From assembly GCA_947177395.1 (NCBI GenBank), contig CAMWUI010000003.1, positions 42,818-106,817 of the forward strand: a DNA stretch of 64,000 nt, written 5' to 3'. The stretch is from an uncultured Paraprevotella sp. GTDB taxonomy: Bacteria; Bacteroidota; Bacteroidia; Bacteroidales; Bacteroidaceae. The notes beneath the pieces are model-generated. The model saw only the letters and a program-made list of their open reading frames with translations. It ran no database searches and was not told where the DNA came from. The number at the start of each line of letters is the position of its first letter. Position 1 is the first letter of the stretch. Position numbers and translations under genes: made by a program. Positions 24,439 through 33,589 of this stretch are shown in pieces.

Positions 24439-24471
24439 AAGCACTTGTGAATTACCCGCAAGTGCTTTTTT
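24439..24471 (+). terminator. Terminator of the original tRNA-Met gene
   Basis: Arms AAGCACTTG (24439-24447) and CAAGTGCTT (24459-24467) are followed by T. It sits 11 nt after the tRNA 3' fragment and remained on the chromosome side of the insertion. Confidence 0.75.
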
Positions 24472-24573
24472 GTGTCCATGTAAACAAAGGACAACTCCGG
24501 TATAATAAATTGGGGCAATCTTTTCCTTGAAGGGGAATAATCTACAAATATCGCTCGGACAGATCGTAAAGAA

Positions 24574-25110
24574 TTATAGAGAATGCAGCGTCATGTGATA
24601 CCCCATACGGTTGAGTTGCACAGCGGCACCCATGAGATAAAGCTGGTGCAAGCATGAGACATAGGCACGGAACGCTTCCGGCGTACCCGGCTCCAGATGC
24701 TGATGACACAACAGACTGTATATGCGCGAAGCACATTCACCCACCAGTTTCTCCGTTGCGGCATGTTCCTCTCCGCCAAGCCGGAGCACACTCTCGCAAA
24801 CATATTCGTCTAGATAGTCATACCCCCTTTTGTCACGTATATAAACATACAAATCGGATATATTGGCATAAATCTCCCATTCCATATCCCAATATTTCGC
24901 CACAGCCATACCTATATACATCATCCAGCCAAGCGACACCTTGGGATAACCGTTGAACTCCCGTACGCCATCCGGCAGATACGCCTCTGCTATCTGTTGC
25001 CACTTTTCCTCTACATCCGGACACTCCGGCAATTTTTCATCCACATGCCCCGCACCGTGCAGATAGTCGTGCAGGTCGTTCCGAAGAGCGTTCTCAAAAT
25101 CCATATTCAT
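24574..25110 (-). CDS. Hypothetical protein, 178 residues
   Basis: A soluble helical protein, acidic, rich in Tyr, Trp and Cys, with no signal peptide. Segments such as YPKVSLGWMMYIGMAVAKYWD look like a compact helical bundle. I do not recognise the family. It is a single-gene unit with its own -7 box 24 nt upstream, and it is the first chromosomal gene beyond the island. Confidence 0.75.
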   Translation of the reverse strand: MNMDFENALRNDLHDYLHGAGHVDEKLPECPDVEEKWQQIAEAYLPDGVREFNGYPKVSLGWMMYIGMAVAKYWDMEWEIYANISDLYVYIRDKRGYDYLDEYVCESVLRLGGEEHAATEKLVGECASRIYSLLCHQHLEPGTPEAFRAYVSCLHQLYLMGAAVQLNRMGYHMTLHSL

Positions 25111-25133
25111 ATCGCCATCGCATTATCTTCTTG

Positions 25134-25141
25134 CAAAGATA
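25134..25141 (-). promoter_or_regulatory. -7 box TATCTTTG for the 178-residue protein
   Basis: TATCTTTG on the minus strand, 24 nt upstream of the ATG at 25110. Confidence 0.6.
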
Positions 25142-25236
25142 CAGCAATGAAAGCTCAGTCCGGTTTTCTATATGTTAAAAGACAAGCAAAGGGCAATTTT
25201 AATCTTCATTCTTACATATCGCCTGTATAAAAGACG

Positions 25237-25244
25237 TATATTTG
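25237..25244 (+). promoter_or_regulatory. -7 box TATATTTG for the DUF5009 operon
   Basis: TATATTTG on the plus strand, about 115 nt before the ATG at 25359. The intervening leader shows no clear riboswitch or terminator. Confidence 0.55.
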
Positions 25245-25358
25245 CAGCCGGCATTCATCCGCGGTCCGGCAATATATAACATACGCGACTCGGGAAATGC
25301 CCCGACGTTAACCTTTTAATAACAGACTCTTCCTAAATTAAGGAACAGAAATAGCATT

Positions 25359-26501
25359 ATGAAACCATCGAACCATATTTCCGCCCGTCTGGAATCACTC
25401 GATATTCTCCGAGGATTCGATCTTTTCTGCCTGGTGGGCTTAGAAGAAGTGATGCACTCCATGAAACACGCCGTGAATGCCCCGTGGTTTGACAAATTCA
25501 TGTGGGCTTTCACCCATGCCGAATGGGAGGGGTTTTCCACTTGGGACCTAGTGATGCCCCTGTTCATGTTCATGACGGGCATCACCATCCCGTTTGCCCT
25601 TGCACGCTACAAAGACGGACGGCAGAGGGGAAAAGCCTACAGCCGCATCGCACGCAGGGTGGTTGTTCTGTGGCTGTTCGGCATGATGTGCCAGGGCAAT
25701 CTGCTGGGACTGGACCCAGACAGGATTTATGTGTACAGCAACACATTGCAAGCCATTGCGGCAGGCTATCTGATTGCGGCAATATTATACCTCAACACCG
25801 GCATCAGAACACAACTGGCGGCCGCCTTCGGGCTGTTGGCCATATACTGGTGCGGAATGGCATTTATCCGTTGCGGAAACTATGGAGGCGGCGTCTATAC
25901 CCCCGACGGCAATTTCGCCGAATGGGTGGACCGTGTCTGTCTGGGGCGGTTCCGTGACGGTGCCGGTATGAGCGACGGGATGGTCTTTTTCGCCCCGTAT
26001 TATCATTATACGTGGATATGGAGTACACTGACGTTCGGAGCCACGACCCTGAGCGGGATGTTCGCCGGCCATATCCTGAAAGCCCGAAGCTGCAGCCCGT
26101 ACCGTAAGTGCAATATGCTGATGCTCACAGGAGCCGCCTTAGTGGTCGTGGGCTGGATATGGGGAATATGGCATCCCGTGGTAAAACGCTTATGGACCGG
26201 TTCCATGGTACTCGTCAGCAGCGGATATTGCTGGCTGCTGATGGGGACATTCTACTATCTGATAGATTATAAGGGATACCGGAAACATACCGAATGGCTA
26301 AAGGTCTATGGGATGAACTCCATCGTGGCCTACATGCTGGCTTCATGCGTCCGTTTCAGTTGCATCGGCCGGTCGCTTTTCTACGGTCTGGAACAGTTTC
26401 TGGGAGGTTACTATTCCGTCCTCATAACAGCCTCAAACGCCGTTCTGCTTTACGCTATCCTATGGCTGATGTACAAAAACAAGATTTTCCTGAAGGTTTA
26501 A
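25359..26501 (+). CDS. DUF5009 membrane protein (heparan-alpha-glucosaminide acetyltransferase-like)
   Basis: A 380-residue inner-membrane protein with about ten hydrophobic segments. It opens with RLESLDILRGFDLFCL, the conserved start of the DUF5009/NagX/HGSNAT family, and keeps the GFSTWDLVMPLFMFMTGI segment. HGSNAT transfers acetyl from cytosolic acetyl-CoA to a sugar on the other side of the membrane; bacterial members probably acylate amino sugars or envelope glycans. It is followed by the dipeptidase gene after 3 nt and a methyltransferase after 6 nt, so the three form one rightward operon, hinting at cell-wall recycling for the first two. Confidence 0.85.
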   Translation: MKPSNHISARLESLDILRGFDLFCLVGLEEVMHSMKHAVNAPWFDKFMWAFTHAEWEGFSTWDLVMPLFMFMTGITIPFALARYKDGRQRGKAYSRIARRVVVLWLFGMMCQGNLLGLDPDRIYVYSNTLQAIAAGYLIAAILYLNTGIRTQLAAAFGLLAIYWCGMAFIRCGNYGGGVYTPDGNFAEWVDRVCLGRFRDGAGMSDGMVFFAPYYHYTWIWSTLTFGATTLSGMFAGHILKARSCSPYRKCNMLMLTGAALVVVGWIWGIWHPVVKRLWTGSMVLVSSGYCWLLMGTFYYLIDYKGYRKHTEWLKVYGMNSIVAYMLASCVRFSCIGRSLFYGLEQFLGGYYSVLITASNAVLLYAILWLMYKNKIFLKV

Positions 26502-26504
26502 CAA

Positions 26505-27194
26505 ATGAAAACTGTCATGACACGTATTTTCCAATGTTGCATCATCTGGCTGGCAATAAACGGCGCAACACTACACGCCCAGCAGCCCGGCCCCACGGCA
26601 CAGGCCATGGAAAAGCAGGGCTTCGTGGATGTCCGCCGCATAGACTCTTCCATACAGGTGAGCCTGATGTATGCGAGAGCAGACAACTTCACCGGACAGA
26701 CTCTGTACACAGACCTCCGGGAGGCTTATCTGCATCCGAAGGCGGCCCATGCGCTGGCCAAAGCACAGCGCATACTGAAGGCACGGCATCCGGAACTGAG
26801 CCTGAAAGTGTATGACGCGGCACGCCCGATGCACATACAGCAGAAGATGTGGGACGTGGTGTCCGGTACTCCAAAAGCCATTTACGTGAGCAATCCCAAA
26901 AACGGGGGCGGGCTGCATAATTACGGCATGGCCGTGGACATCACCCTGTGCGACGCCCAAGGAGACACTCTTCCGATGGGAACGCATATCGACTATCTGG
27001 GCCGGCTGGCACACATCGACACCGAGACTGAGATGGAGAAACAGGGACTGATTACGAAAGAAGCGCGCATGAATCGCGAACTGTTGCGCACCGTGATGCG
27101 ACAGGCCGGATTCCGGCCTCTGCGCACGGAATGGTGGCATTTTAATTTCATCACACGGAAAGAGGCCAAAGCCCGATACAAAGTAATCAGATAG
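26505..27194 (+). CDS. Secreted D-alanyl-D-alanine dipeptidase (M15D, VanX/DdpX-like)
   Basis: A 229-residue protein with a signal peptide (about 1-25, ending LHAQ). It has the M15 zinc motif with H138 and D145 in GGLHNYGMAVDI and the ExxH element E209/H212 in TEWWHF. VanX-type enzymes hydrolyse D-Ala-D-Ala; without vanH or vanA neighbours, peptidoglycan dipeptide recycling is more likely than vancomycin resistance. A second ATG at 26517 gives a slightly shorter signal sequence. Confidence 0.9.
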   Translation: MKTVMTRIFQCCIIWLAINGATLHAQQPGPTAQAMEKQGFVDVRRIDSSIQVSLMYARADNFTGQTLYTDLREAYLHPKAAHALAKAQRILKARHPELSLKVYDAARPMHIQQKMWDVVSGTPKAIYVSNPKNGGGLHNYGMAVDITLCDAQGDTLPMGTHIDYLGRLAHIDTETEMEKQGLITKEARMNRELLRTVMRQAGFRPLRTEWWHFNFITRKEAKARYKVIR

Positions 27195-27200
27195 ACAAAG

Positions 27201-28439
27201 ATGATAAACGAAAAGACCCGGGATTTCATCCTCCGGAACCGGCTGGAGGACGTGCGGAAGCTGGCATTGAAAAAGGCTCCCGAAGGCGTGGATCTGCCCA
27301 TGGCGCTACAACAGATCGAGGGCTGGCAGACCGCTGTCCGCAAACTTCCCTCCTGGGCCGAAAGGGAGGGTTTGTGGTTCCCGCCGCGCCTGGCCATGGA
27401 GCAATGTTCTTCCGAACAAACCGCCTCATACAAACACGCACTGGTGAAACGACTGCTGCATATCGGGGACACGCCGGCAGACGGAACGATGATGGACTTG
27501 ACAGGCGGATTCGGCATAGACTTCAGTTTCATAGCCCCGCTGTTTACCCGCGCCGTTTACATGGAACGGCAACCGGAACTCTGCCGCATAGCCCGACATA
27601 ACTTCACCGTCCTGCATCTGGATCAGGCAGAGGTACGCGAAGGGGACTCGTCGAACAAACCGCAGGAATGGCCGGACGCCGAACTGTGCTTCATAGATCC
27701 GGCACGCCGGGATGCGGCAGGGCATAAGACCGTGGCCATAGAAGACTGTACGCCCGACTTGACGGTCTTACAGGATTCCATACACCGGAAAGCCCGCCTC
27801 TGCCTGATCAAACTGTCTCCCATGCTGGACATCCAGGCCGCGCTCAGGGTGTTACACGGAATAAGCGAGGTGCATGCCGTCTGTGTACAAAACGAATGCA
27901 AGGAACTCCTGCTGGTGGCGACACACCCCCTCGCCCATCCCGTCGCGTTTCATTGTGTAGACATGGAGAAGGAGCGGACGACGTATTTCACATTTACAGC
28001 CGAGGAAGAGAAAAAGGCCGACTGTAGTTATGCACAAAGTGTCGGGAAATATCTGTATGAACCGAATGCCGCCATCCTGAAGTGCGGAGGTTACCGTATA
28101 TTGGCCGCCCGATACGGACTTTGCAAACTGCACCCGAACAGCCATCTATATACCTCGAACCTGTTGCGTGAAGACTTCCCCGGACGAACGTTCCAAATCG
28201 AGAACGTATCGGGCTTCGGCAAGAAAGAAGTAAGCAAAATGCTGCAAGGAACTTCACAGGCGAATCTGACCGTCCGGAATTTCCCGGCCACAGTAGCTGA
28301 CCTTCGCAAACGCCTCCGCCTGAAGGACGGAGGAGACATTTACCTGTTCGCCACCACCCTGGACAACGGGGAACATGTGTTGCTCCGTTGCAGGAAGGTT
28401 TCCCCGACAGCCATGACAAGACTATGTCAACAGCCATGA
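27201..28439 (+). CDS. Class I methyltransferase with THUMP-like domain
   Basis: A 412-residue protein. The SAM-binding Rossmann domain has motif I MDLTGGFGIDFSF (about 99-111) and a catalytic-type motif IDPARRDAAG (about 170-179); the C-terminal region from about 340 resembles the THUMP-like domain of Bacteroidales RNA/DNA methyltransferases. The substrate is unknown. The last codons (from about 28419) lie within a 23-bp tandem repeat that continues after the stop, so the C-terminal tail may have been changed by repeat expansion. Confidence 0.85.
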   Translation: MINEKTRDFILRNRLEDVRKLALKKAPEGVDLPMALQQIEGWQTAVRKLPSWAEREGLWFPPRLAMEQCSSEQTASYKHALVKRLLHIGDTPADGTMMDLTGGFGIDFSFIAPLFTRAVYMERQPELCRIARHNFTVLHLDQAEVREGDSSNKPQEWPDAELCFIDPARRDAAGHKTVAIEDCTPDLTVLQDSIHRKARLCLIKLSPMLDIQAALRVLHGISEVHAVCVQNECKELLLVATHPLAHPVAFHCVDMEKERTTYFTFTAEEEKKADCSYAQSVGKYLYEPNAAILKCGGYRILAARYGLCKLHPNSHLYTSNLLREDFPGRTFQIENVSGFGKKEVSKMLQGTSQANLTVRNFPATVADLRKRLRLKDGGDIYLFATTLDNGEHVLLRCRKVSPTAMTRLCQQP

Positions 28440-28556
28440 TAAGGCCGTGTCAACAGTCATCATACGACCGTCGCAACAGTCATCATACGACTGTAGCAAC
28501 AGTTATCATACGACTGTAGCAATAGTCATCATACGGCTGTCGCATCAGCAGTTTAC
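28419..28556. repeat. 23-bp tandem repeat, about six copies
   Basis: Units begin at 28419, 28442, 28465, 28488, 28511 and 28534, with consensus CGACTGTAGCAACAGTCATC followed by ATA. The first copy includes the methyltransferase stop codon. Within each junction ACAGTC and GACTGT form a 6-bp inverted repeat about 7 nt apart, so the array can fold into serial hairpins. There are no unique spacers. Confidence 0.85.
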
Positions 28557-28643
28557 TTATTGCTCCAATGACGGTTCTGGAATGCCCACGCATGCGGCCG
28601 GGCGGACGTCCCGACAACGGTTCCCTTCTCCCCGCCCCCACAA

Positions 28644-29588
28644 TCAGGCCTGCATCTTATACTTCTTGGGGGAATAGCCGGTGTGTTTCTTGAAATACTG
28701 CCCGAAAAAGGACTGATTGGCAAAGTTCAGCTGATAGGCAATCTCCTGGATGTTCATACCGGAAAACTTCAACAGGTTTTTCGCTTCCCGTATCACGAAC
28801 TCATCGATCCAGACAGAGGCCGGCTTCCCGCTCACTTTCTTTATCAGCATGCTCAGATACTTGGGGCTCACCTGCATCCGAGATGCATAGAAACCGACGG
28901 AACGTTCCGAACGAAAGTTCTTGGAGAGCAACATGACAAATGTTTTAAAATGCTGCTCGCTTTGGTTAAACTGTACGTCATCCGTCACAAACCGGGAATA
29001 AGCGGCCGAAAACATATACATTAATTTATAGAAGAACAAAGCGATCGACGCTTTGACCAATTCCCCATAAAAAGCATTTGAATTATCATTTTTCATGGAT
29101 GTGACGATTGTGGCACAGAGTCTCTCCAACTCATGGCAATCCTCCTCACCGACAGAAAAAGCGGCATTCTTCTGCTGGTATCTGTAATAAGGAAGCATCT
29201 TTCTTCCGTCAATATTCAACGTAGCCATAAAGTCGGGGTCCAGCATCACAATGGCCAGTCTGCAACCCGGACTCTTCCCTCCCTGTACGACCATGCCCGG
29301 TTTACAGGAAAATATCGTGTTCTTCTCCAACCGGTACTCTTCCAAATCGCACATAAAACTTATGCTCCCCTCCAGACATATCACCAGCACAAATACATTG
29401 ATGCGACAGGGATAGCTGAAGAACTCTGGTTTCTCCAATTCTTCTCCGGACACATACACGACACACTTGTCGCTATACAGACATCCACGCTCGCCGGTTT
29501 GCCTCGCATTCCAAAGCGTCATCAACGAAACGTTGTCAATAAGTCCTTTGCGCTTCATCCGTGTTTCAATCGAAAACCTTAAACTCAT
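28644..29588 (-). CDS. AraC-family transcriptional regulator
   Basis: A 314-residue protein with a cupin-like sensing domain (about 30-180) and a C-terminal double HTH: the first around SVGFYASRMQVSPKYLSMLIKK, the second around NIQEIAYQLNFANQSFFGQYF, closing GYSPKKYK. The ATG at 29588 overlaps the deacetylase gene by 23 nt; an ATG at 29558 (MKRKGLID) is an alternative that avoids the overlap. Its targets are unknown. It could respond to an envelope or sugar signal, since its neighbours are envelope enzymes. Confidence 0.88.
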   Translation of the reverse strand: MSLRFSIETRMKRKGLIDNVSLMTLWNARQTGERGCLYSDKCVVYVSGEELEKPEFFSYPCRINVFVLVICLEGSISFMCDLEEYRLEKNTIFSCKPGMVVQGGKSPGCRLAIVMLDPDFMATLNIDGRKMLPYYRYQQKNAAFSVGEEDCHELERLCATIVTSMKNDNSNAFYGELVKASIALFFYKLMYMFSAAYSRFVTDDVQFNQSEQHFKTFVMLLSKNFRSERSVGFYASRMQVSPKYLSMLIKKVSGKPASVWIDEFVIREAKNLLKFSGMNIQEIAYQLNFANQSFFGQYFKKHTGYSPKKYKMQA

Positions 29589-30177
29589 AACCTTGCTCCC
29601 GCAACCACTGCAAGGATTCCGGCAAAGCCGTTTTCAGTTTTTCTATACTTTTCAAAGAATCATGAAATGTTATAATCGAACCATTGCGGACATAACGTTT
29701 CACATTTTCCACCACCTGCTCCGCCGTAATCCTCTTGCTGTAATCACGTGTCACCACGTCCCACATCACAATACGGTAATGGCGGGCCAGGACATTATAC
29801 TGCAACCAGCGCATCCATCCGTGAGGAGGCCGGAACAAGTTCGTCTGCAACAATTCATTCGCTTTATCCGTATTGGCCAGATAATTGGTAGTCAGATAGC
29901 GGAAACCGCCGATATGGTTGAACGTATGGTTGCCTATCCGGTGGCCGCGCTCCACCACCATCCGGTATATATCCGGATGTTTCCGCACGTTGTCCCCCAC
30001 CATGAAAAAGGTGGCCTTTATCCCAAAACGGTCAAGCGTATCAAGAACGAAAGGTGTAGCCTCGGGAATGGGGCCGTCGTCGAAAGTGATATACACCACT
30101 TTCTCACGACGATCCATCCTCCAAAGGGCTTTCGGATATATCCAGCGCAAGAAAACAGACGGTTGCTCTATAATCAT
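29566..30177 (-). CDS. Polysaccharide deacetylase (NodB family, CE4)
   Basis: A 203-residue enzyme with CE4 motifs in order: TFDDGP (31-36), the metal HxxxH in GNHTFNH (about 81-87), RPPHG (about 117-121) and the late FHDS. It removes N-acetyl groups from an envelope glycan. No signal peptide is present, but the N-terminal hydrophobic segment (VFLRWIYPKALW) may associate with the membrane. It follows the DUF2723 gene by 15 nt, so the two are cotranscribed. Confidence 0.9.
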   Translation of the reverse strand: MIIEQPSVFLRWIYPKALWRMDRREKVVYITFDDGPIPEATPFVLDTLDRFGIKATFFMVGDNVRKHPDIYRMVVERGHRIGNHTFNHIGGFRYLTTNYLANTDKANELLQTNLFRPPHGWMRWLQYNVLARHYRIVMWDVVTRDYSKRITAEQVVENVKRYVRNGSIITFHDSLKSIEKLKTALPESLQWLREQGYEFKVFD

Positions 30178-30192
30178 GGCTTCTGGTACAAA

Positions 30193-33100
30193 TTACATAC
30201 GTATACCACGCCGATAGCACAATTGCTCATAGTCCTCCAGCGCTTTTTCGTATTCAGTTGCTTTCCGCTCATCCACACTCTCATAAGCCTTGGCAATATC
30301 GCCAAGCAAGTAGAGGTGATACATACATTCGTCGGCCGAATTCCGCAAACGTCTTTCATTCAGACTCAGATACCAATCCAGATACTCCATGGAGTTTTTG
30401 GCCACGGCATCACAAATCTTACTTCCTTCCGCAATCTTACCGAGCATGAACCATGTGCGGGCCAACGTAAGCGAACCGCTCTGATAGTTATGGGGAACGG
30501 AAGAGGCCGGGATGACTTTCTCGGCATAAGCCAGCGCCTTCAGCGCCTTGTCCGTCTTGCCTTCCCGTACGAGCTCAGCCACAAGCTGTGCAAACAGCCG
30601 GCGATGGGTATAGCACATACGCATCACCGTTTCATCAAGATAGATACCCGGAGTGTCCAGCCCGCCAAACTTGAAGCGGTTCATCATATTGTCATACATG
30701 CGCTCGCTGTCCACACGCTTGCCGCTCTGCTCCGTATTAAAAGGAGTGATGCGGTTTGCCAATCCTTCCTGCACGAAATTCTTTCCTACGTCACCATAGT
30801 TTTCCGCTCCCACTGTCGTGGCGATATACATCGGCCGCTCCCAGTTGCAACGTGCCAACATTTCAAGCATCATCAGTTCGCTCTTATAGATAACCCGACG
30901 CCCTTTCAGTGAAATGTGCATGACATCCGGTATGGAGTCTGCCGCAATCATCATGCCGGAACGTCTGACAGCTTCCTTGTCTACCGTCAGCACAATACTG
31001 TCTGTCGGGATTATCTGCAAATCCTCATCTTCATTAAGCACCCAACGGTCTATGATATTACTCAACTCATAAGGATTGTCACCCAAGGCTTGCTTCATCG
31101 CAGCCGAATCTCCCTGAGATGCATAAAAATCCATCACAGCCTCGATGGCTCCCGGATGAATCTGTATTCCTTCGCGCGTGCCACCCACATATTGCAGACG
31201 GCTCCAGCTTATCGGGACCGAAGGCGAATCATAGGCCGGACGCTTCATCTGGTCTATATACCAGTCGGTCTGCAGGTAACTGAAGTTGCAGACACGCACG
31301 TCCGTACGGAATCCCTCCGTTTCCTGATTATACCACAAGGGGAATGTGTCGTTATCTCCATTCGTGAAAATAATGGGACATCCGTCCTGAGGCAACGACT
31401 GCAGATAGTTTTGTCCGAAGTCGCGACAGGTATAACGGTCGCTCCGGTCATGGTCATCCCAGTTCTGACCCGCCATCTGAACCGGAACAGCCAGACAAAC
31501 CAGCATCACCAGAGAAGCTGCCAACGTTTCCTGCACCTTGAGACGACGCAGCCCGTCCACCAAAGCCGCTACTCCCATACCCACCCAAATGGCAAAGGCA
31601 TAGAACGAACCGGCATATGCATAATCACGTTCACGGGGCTGCATCGGGGTCTGATTCAGGTAGAGGACAATTGCAATTCCTGTCATGAAGAAGAGAAAGA
31701 ATACTACCCAGAACTGCTTTACTCCCTCTTCGTTCTTATAAGCCTGCCAAAAGAGGCCGATCAAGCCCAACAGCAGGGGAAGGCAATAATAGACGTTGCG
31801 CCCTTTGTTGTTCTTCAGTTCGGAAGGCAGTTTATCCTGGTCTCCCAGGCGTGCGTTATCAAGCACCGGAATACCGGAAAGCCAGTTTCCGTGTTCTATC
31901 TCGCCGTTGCCCTGTATGTCATTCTGCCTGCCGGCAAAATTCCACAGGAAGTAACGCCAATACATGAAATTCAACTGATAGCTGATGAAAAAGCGCAAAT
32001 TCTCCATCTGCGACGGAACTTTCACGGTTATCATCTCGCCACAGCGGTCATACGGCACATTCTTGCCATCGACTCCGCCCATCCAATCCTCATAGGCACG
32101 GGCATGAGCCGACGAGTGCATACGGGGGAAAAGCATGTTCTGCGCATACTGGTAGTCCCGGTCATAACGCAAAACCGCATAAGCATCCTTTTCATCCGCC
32201 GTGTGCTTCTCGACCCGCTGATATACGGGCGCCCCTTCTTTATACACCGGTTCGCAGTATCCGTCAGCCGCCTTGAGCTGCATCTGTGACGTATAGGCCG
32301 GCCCATAAAAAAGCGGAGTCTTTCCATACTGCTCGCGGTTGAGATATGTACCGAGCGTGAAGATATCTTCCGGTGAATTCTGGTCCATCGGAGTATTGGC
32401 TGTGGAGCGGATCACAATGACGGCATAAGAAGAATATCCCACCATTATCATCAGCATGCACAAAAGAGACGTATTCATCACACGGGCACTGATTAAAGGC
32501 TTGCCTTCATAACAGCGAGACAGCACGAAACCCACAATCGCCAAAACGATGATACCTATAATCAAGCTGCTCCAGCCATAGCCATAAAAAGGTATACCCA
32601 ACATGGCTATCGTGCAAAGATACGCCACATTCATACGGGAACGGGCTTTCTGCGCCGTGGTTTCCCAGATAGCCCAGAGAACAACTGCTATCAGACTGAA
32701 AATATAGACAATAAGACCGGTATTGAAAGAGAAACCCAGGAAGTTGACGAAGAAAAGTTCGAACCATCCGCCTACCTTCACAATGCCCGGGACAATACCA
32801 TACAATACGGCTGCCACCAGAACGACAGACGCCAGCAAAGCCAGCAACGAACCTTTCAGATTGGCATTCGGATTCTTCTTATAATAATATACCAGGACCA
32901 ATGCCGGCAGGCACAGCAGATTCAACAGATGCACACCGATGGAAAGTCCAGTCAGATAGGCAATCAGAATCAGCCAACGATCGCTATGAGGCTCGTCTGC
33001 ATGATCTTCCCATTTTAATATCAGCCAAAAGACAAGGGCCGTAAACAGAGAAGAATAAGCATATACCTCACCCTCAACGGCACTGAACCAGAAGGTATCG

Positions 33101-33501
33101 CTGAAAGTATAGACCAACGCGCCGACCAAACCACTACCTTCTATGGTTATCAGCTTACCTGTCGTCATAGCCTGTCCAGCCGGGCAAACCAGTTTACGCG
33201 TCAGATGGGTAATACTCCAGAAAAGAAACAGGATACACCCTGCGCTGAACAATGCGGACATAAGGTTCACCATGCGGGCGACTTGCGTCGGATCATCCAC
33301 AAACTGAGTGAATAAATTTGCGGTCAACATAAAAAACGGTGCGCCGGGCGGATGACCTACCTCCAGTTTATAAGCTGTCGTAATAAACTCGGGGCAATCC
33401 CAGAAACTGGCCGTAGGCTCAATCGTGGAACAATACACGAAGGCCGCGACGGCAAATGCAATCCACCCCATCAGGTTGTCTACAAGCTTGAATTGTTTCA
33501 T
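30193..33501 (-). CDS. DUF2723 membrane protein, putative PMT-like glycosyltransferase
   Basis: A 1102-residue protein. Residues 1-370 hold multiple transmembrane segments with an early acidic motif (STIEPTASFWDCPEF, about 25-39) typical of the DUF2723 family. A second membrane block lies at about 530-660, and the large C-terminal part is soluble and periplasmic with TPR-like helices near the end. The family is related to protein O-mannosyltransferases; a role in O-glycosylation of exported proteins is inferred. It has its own -7 box 44 nt upstream. Confidence 0.88.
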   Translation of the reverse strand: MKQFKLVDNLMGWIAFAVAAFVYCSTIEPTASFWDCPEFITTAYKLEVGHPPGAPFFMLTANLFTQFVDDPTQVARMVNLMSALFSAGCILFLFWSITHLTRKLVCPAGQAMTTGKLITIEGSGLVGALVYTFSDTFWFSAVEGEVYAYSSLFTALVFWLILKWEDHADEPHSDRWLILIAYLTGLSIGVHLLNLLCLPALVLVYYYKKNPNANLKGSLLALLASVVLVAAVLYGIVPGIVKVGGWFELFFVNFLGFSFNTGLIVYIFSLIAVVLWAIWETTAQKARSRMNVAYLCTIAMLGIPFYGYGWSSLIIGIIVLAIVGFVLSRCYEGKPLISARVMNTSLLCMLMIMVGYSSYAVIVIRSTANTPMDQNSPEDIFTLGTYLNREQYGKTPLFYGPAYTSQMQLKAADGYCEPVYKEGAPVYQRVEKHTADEKDAYAVLRYDRDYQYAQNMLFPRMHSSAHARAYEDWMGGVDGKNVPYDRCGEMITVKVPSQMENLRFFISYQLNFMYWRYFLWNFAGRQNDIQGNGEIEHGNWLSGIPVLDNARLGDQDKLPSELKNNKGRNVYYCLPLLLGLIGLFWQAYKNEEGVKQFWVVFFLFFMTGIAIVLYLNQTPMQPRERDYAYAGSFYAFAIWVGMGVAALVDGLRRLKVQETLAASLVMLVCLAVPVQMAGQNWDDHDRSDRYTCRDFGQNYLQSLPQDGCPIIFTNGDNDTFPLWYNQETEGFRTDVRVCNFSYLQTDWYIDQMKRPAYDSPSVPISWSRLQYVGGTREGIQIHPGAIEAVMDFYASQGDSAAMKQALGDNPYELSNIIDRWVLNEDEDLQIIPTDSIVLTVDKEAVRRSGMMIAADSIPDVMHISLKGRRVIYKSELMMLEMLARCNWERPMYIATTVGAENYGDVGKNFVQEGLANRITPFNTEQSGKRVDSERMYDNMMNRFKFGGLDTPGIYLDETVMRMCYTHRRLFAQLVAELVREGKTDKALKALAYAEKVIPASSVPHNYQSGSLTLARTWFMLGKIAEGSKICDAVAKNSMEYLDWYLSLNERRLRNSADECMYHLYLLGDIAKAYESVDERKATEYEKALEDYEQLCYRRGIRM

Positions 33502-33544
33502 GGTTAATCTTTATATTATTATGATTTGTTTTTACTCAATTTTG

Positions 33545-33552
33545 CAAAAATA
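33545..33552 (-). promoter_or_regulatory. -7 box TATTTTTG for the DUF2723 operon
   Basis: TATTTTTG on the minus strand, 44 nt upstream of the ATG at 33501, in the 88-nt gap after the ABC transporter gene. Confidence 0.55.
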
Positions 33553-33589
33553 CGAACTTTTTTGCGTATGCTTACGGGTTTAGGAAACT

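Noticed and set aside
26505..27194. Vancomycin-resistance vanX
   Set aside because: The dipeptidase motif is present, but vanH, vanA and vanRS are absent and the neighbours suggest wall-peptide recycling.
28419..28556. Possible CRISPR array
   Set aside because: The 23-bp units are directly adjacent with no unique spacers, and no cas gene is present.
29467..30912. Long rightward frame of 481 codons
   Set aside because: It is antisense to the AraC, NodB and DUF2723 genes, which have clear motifs; the translated text is rich in His, Ile and Gln without any domain.
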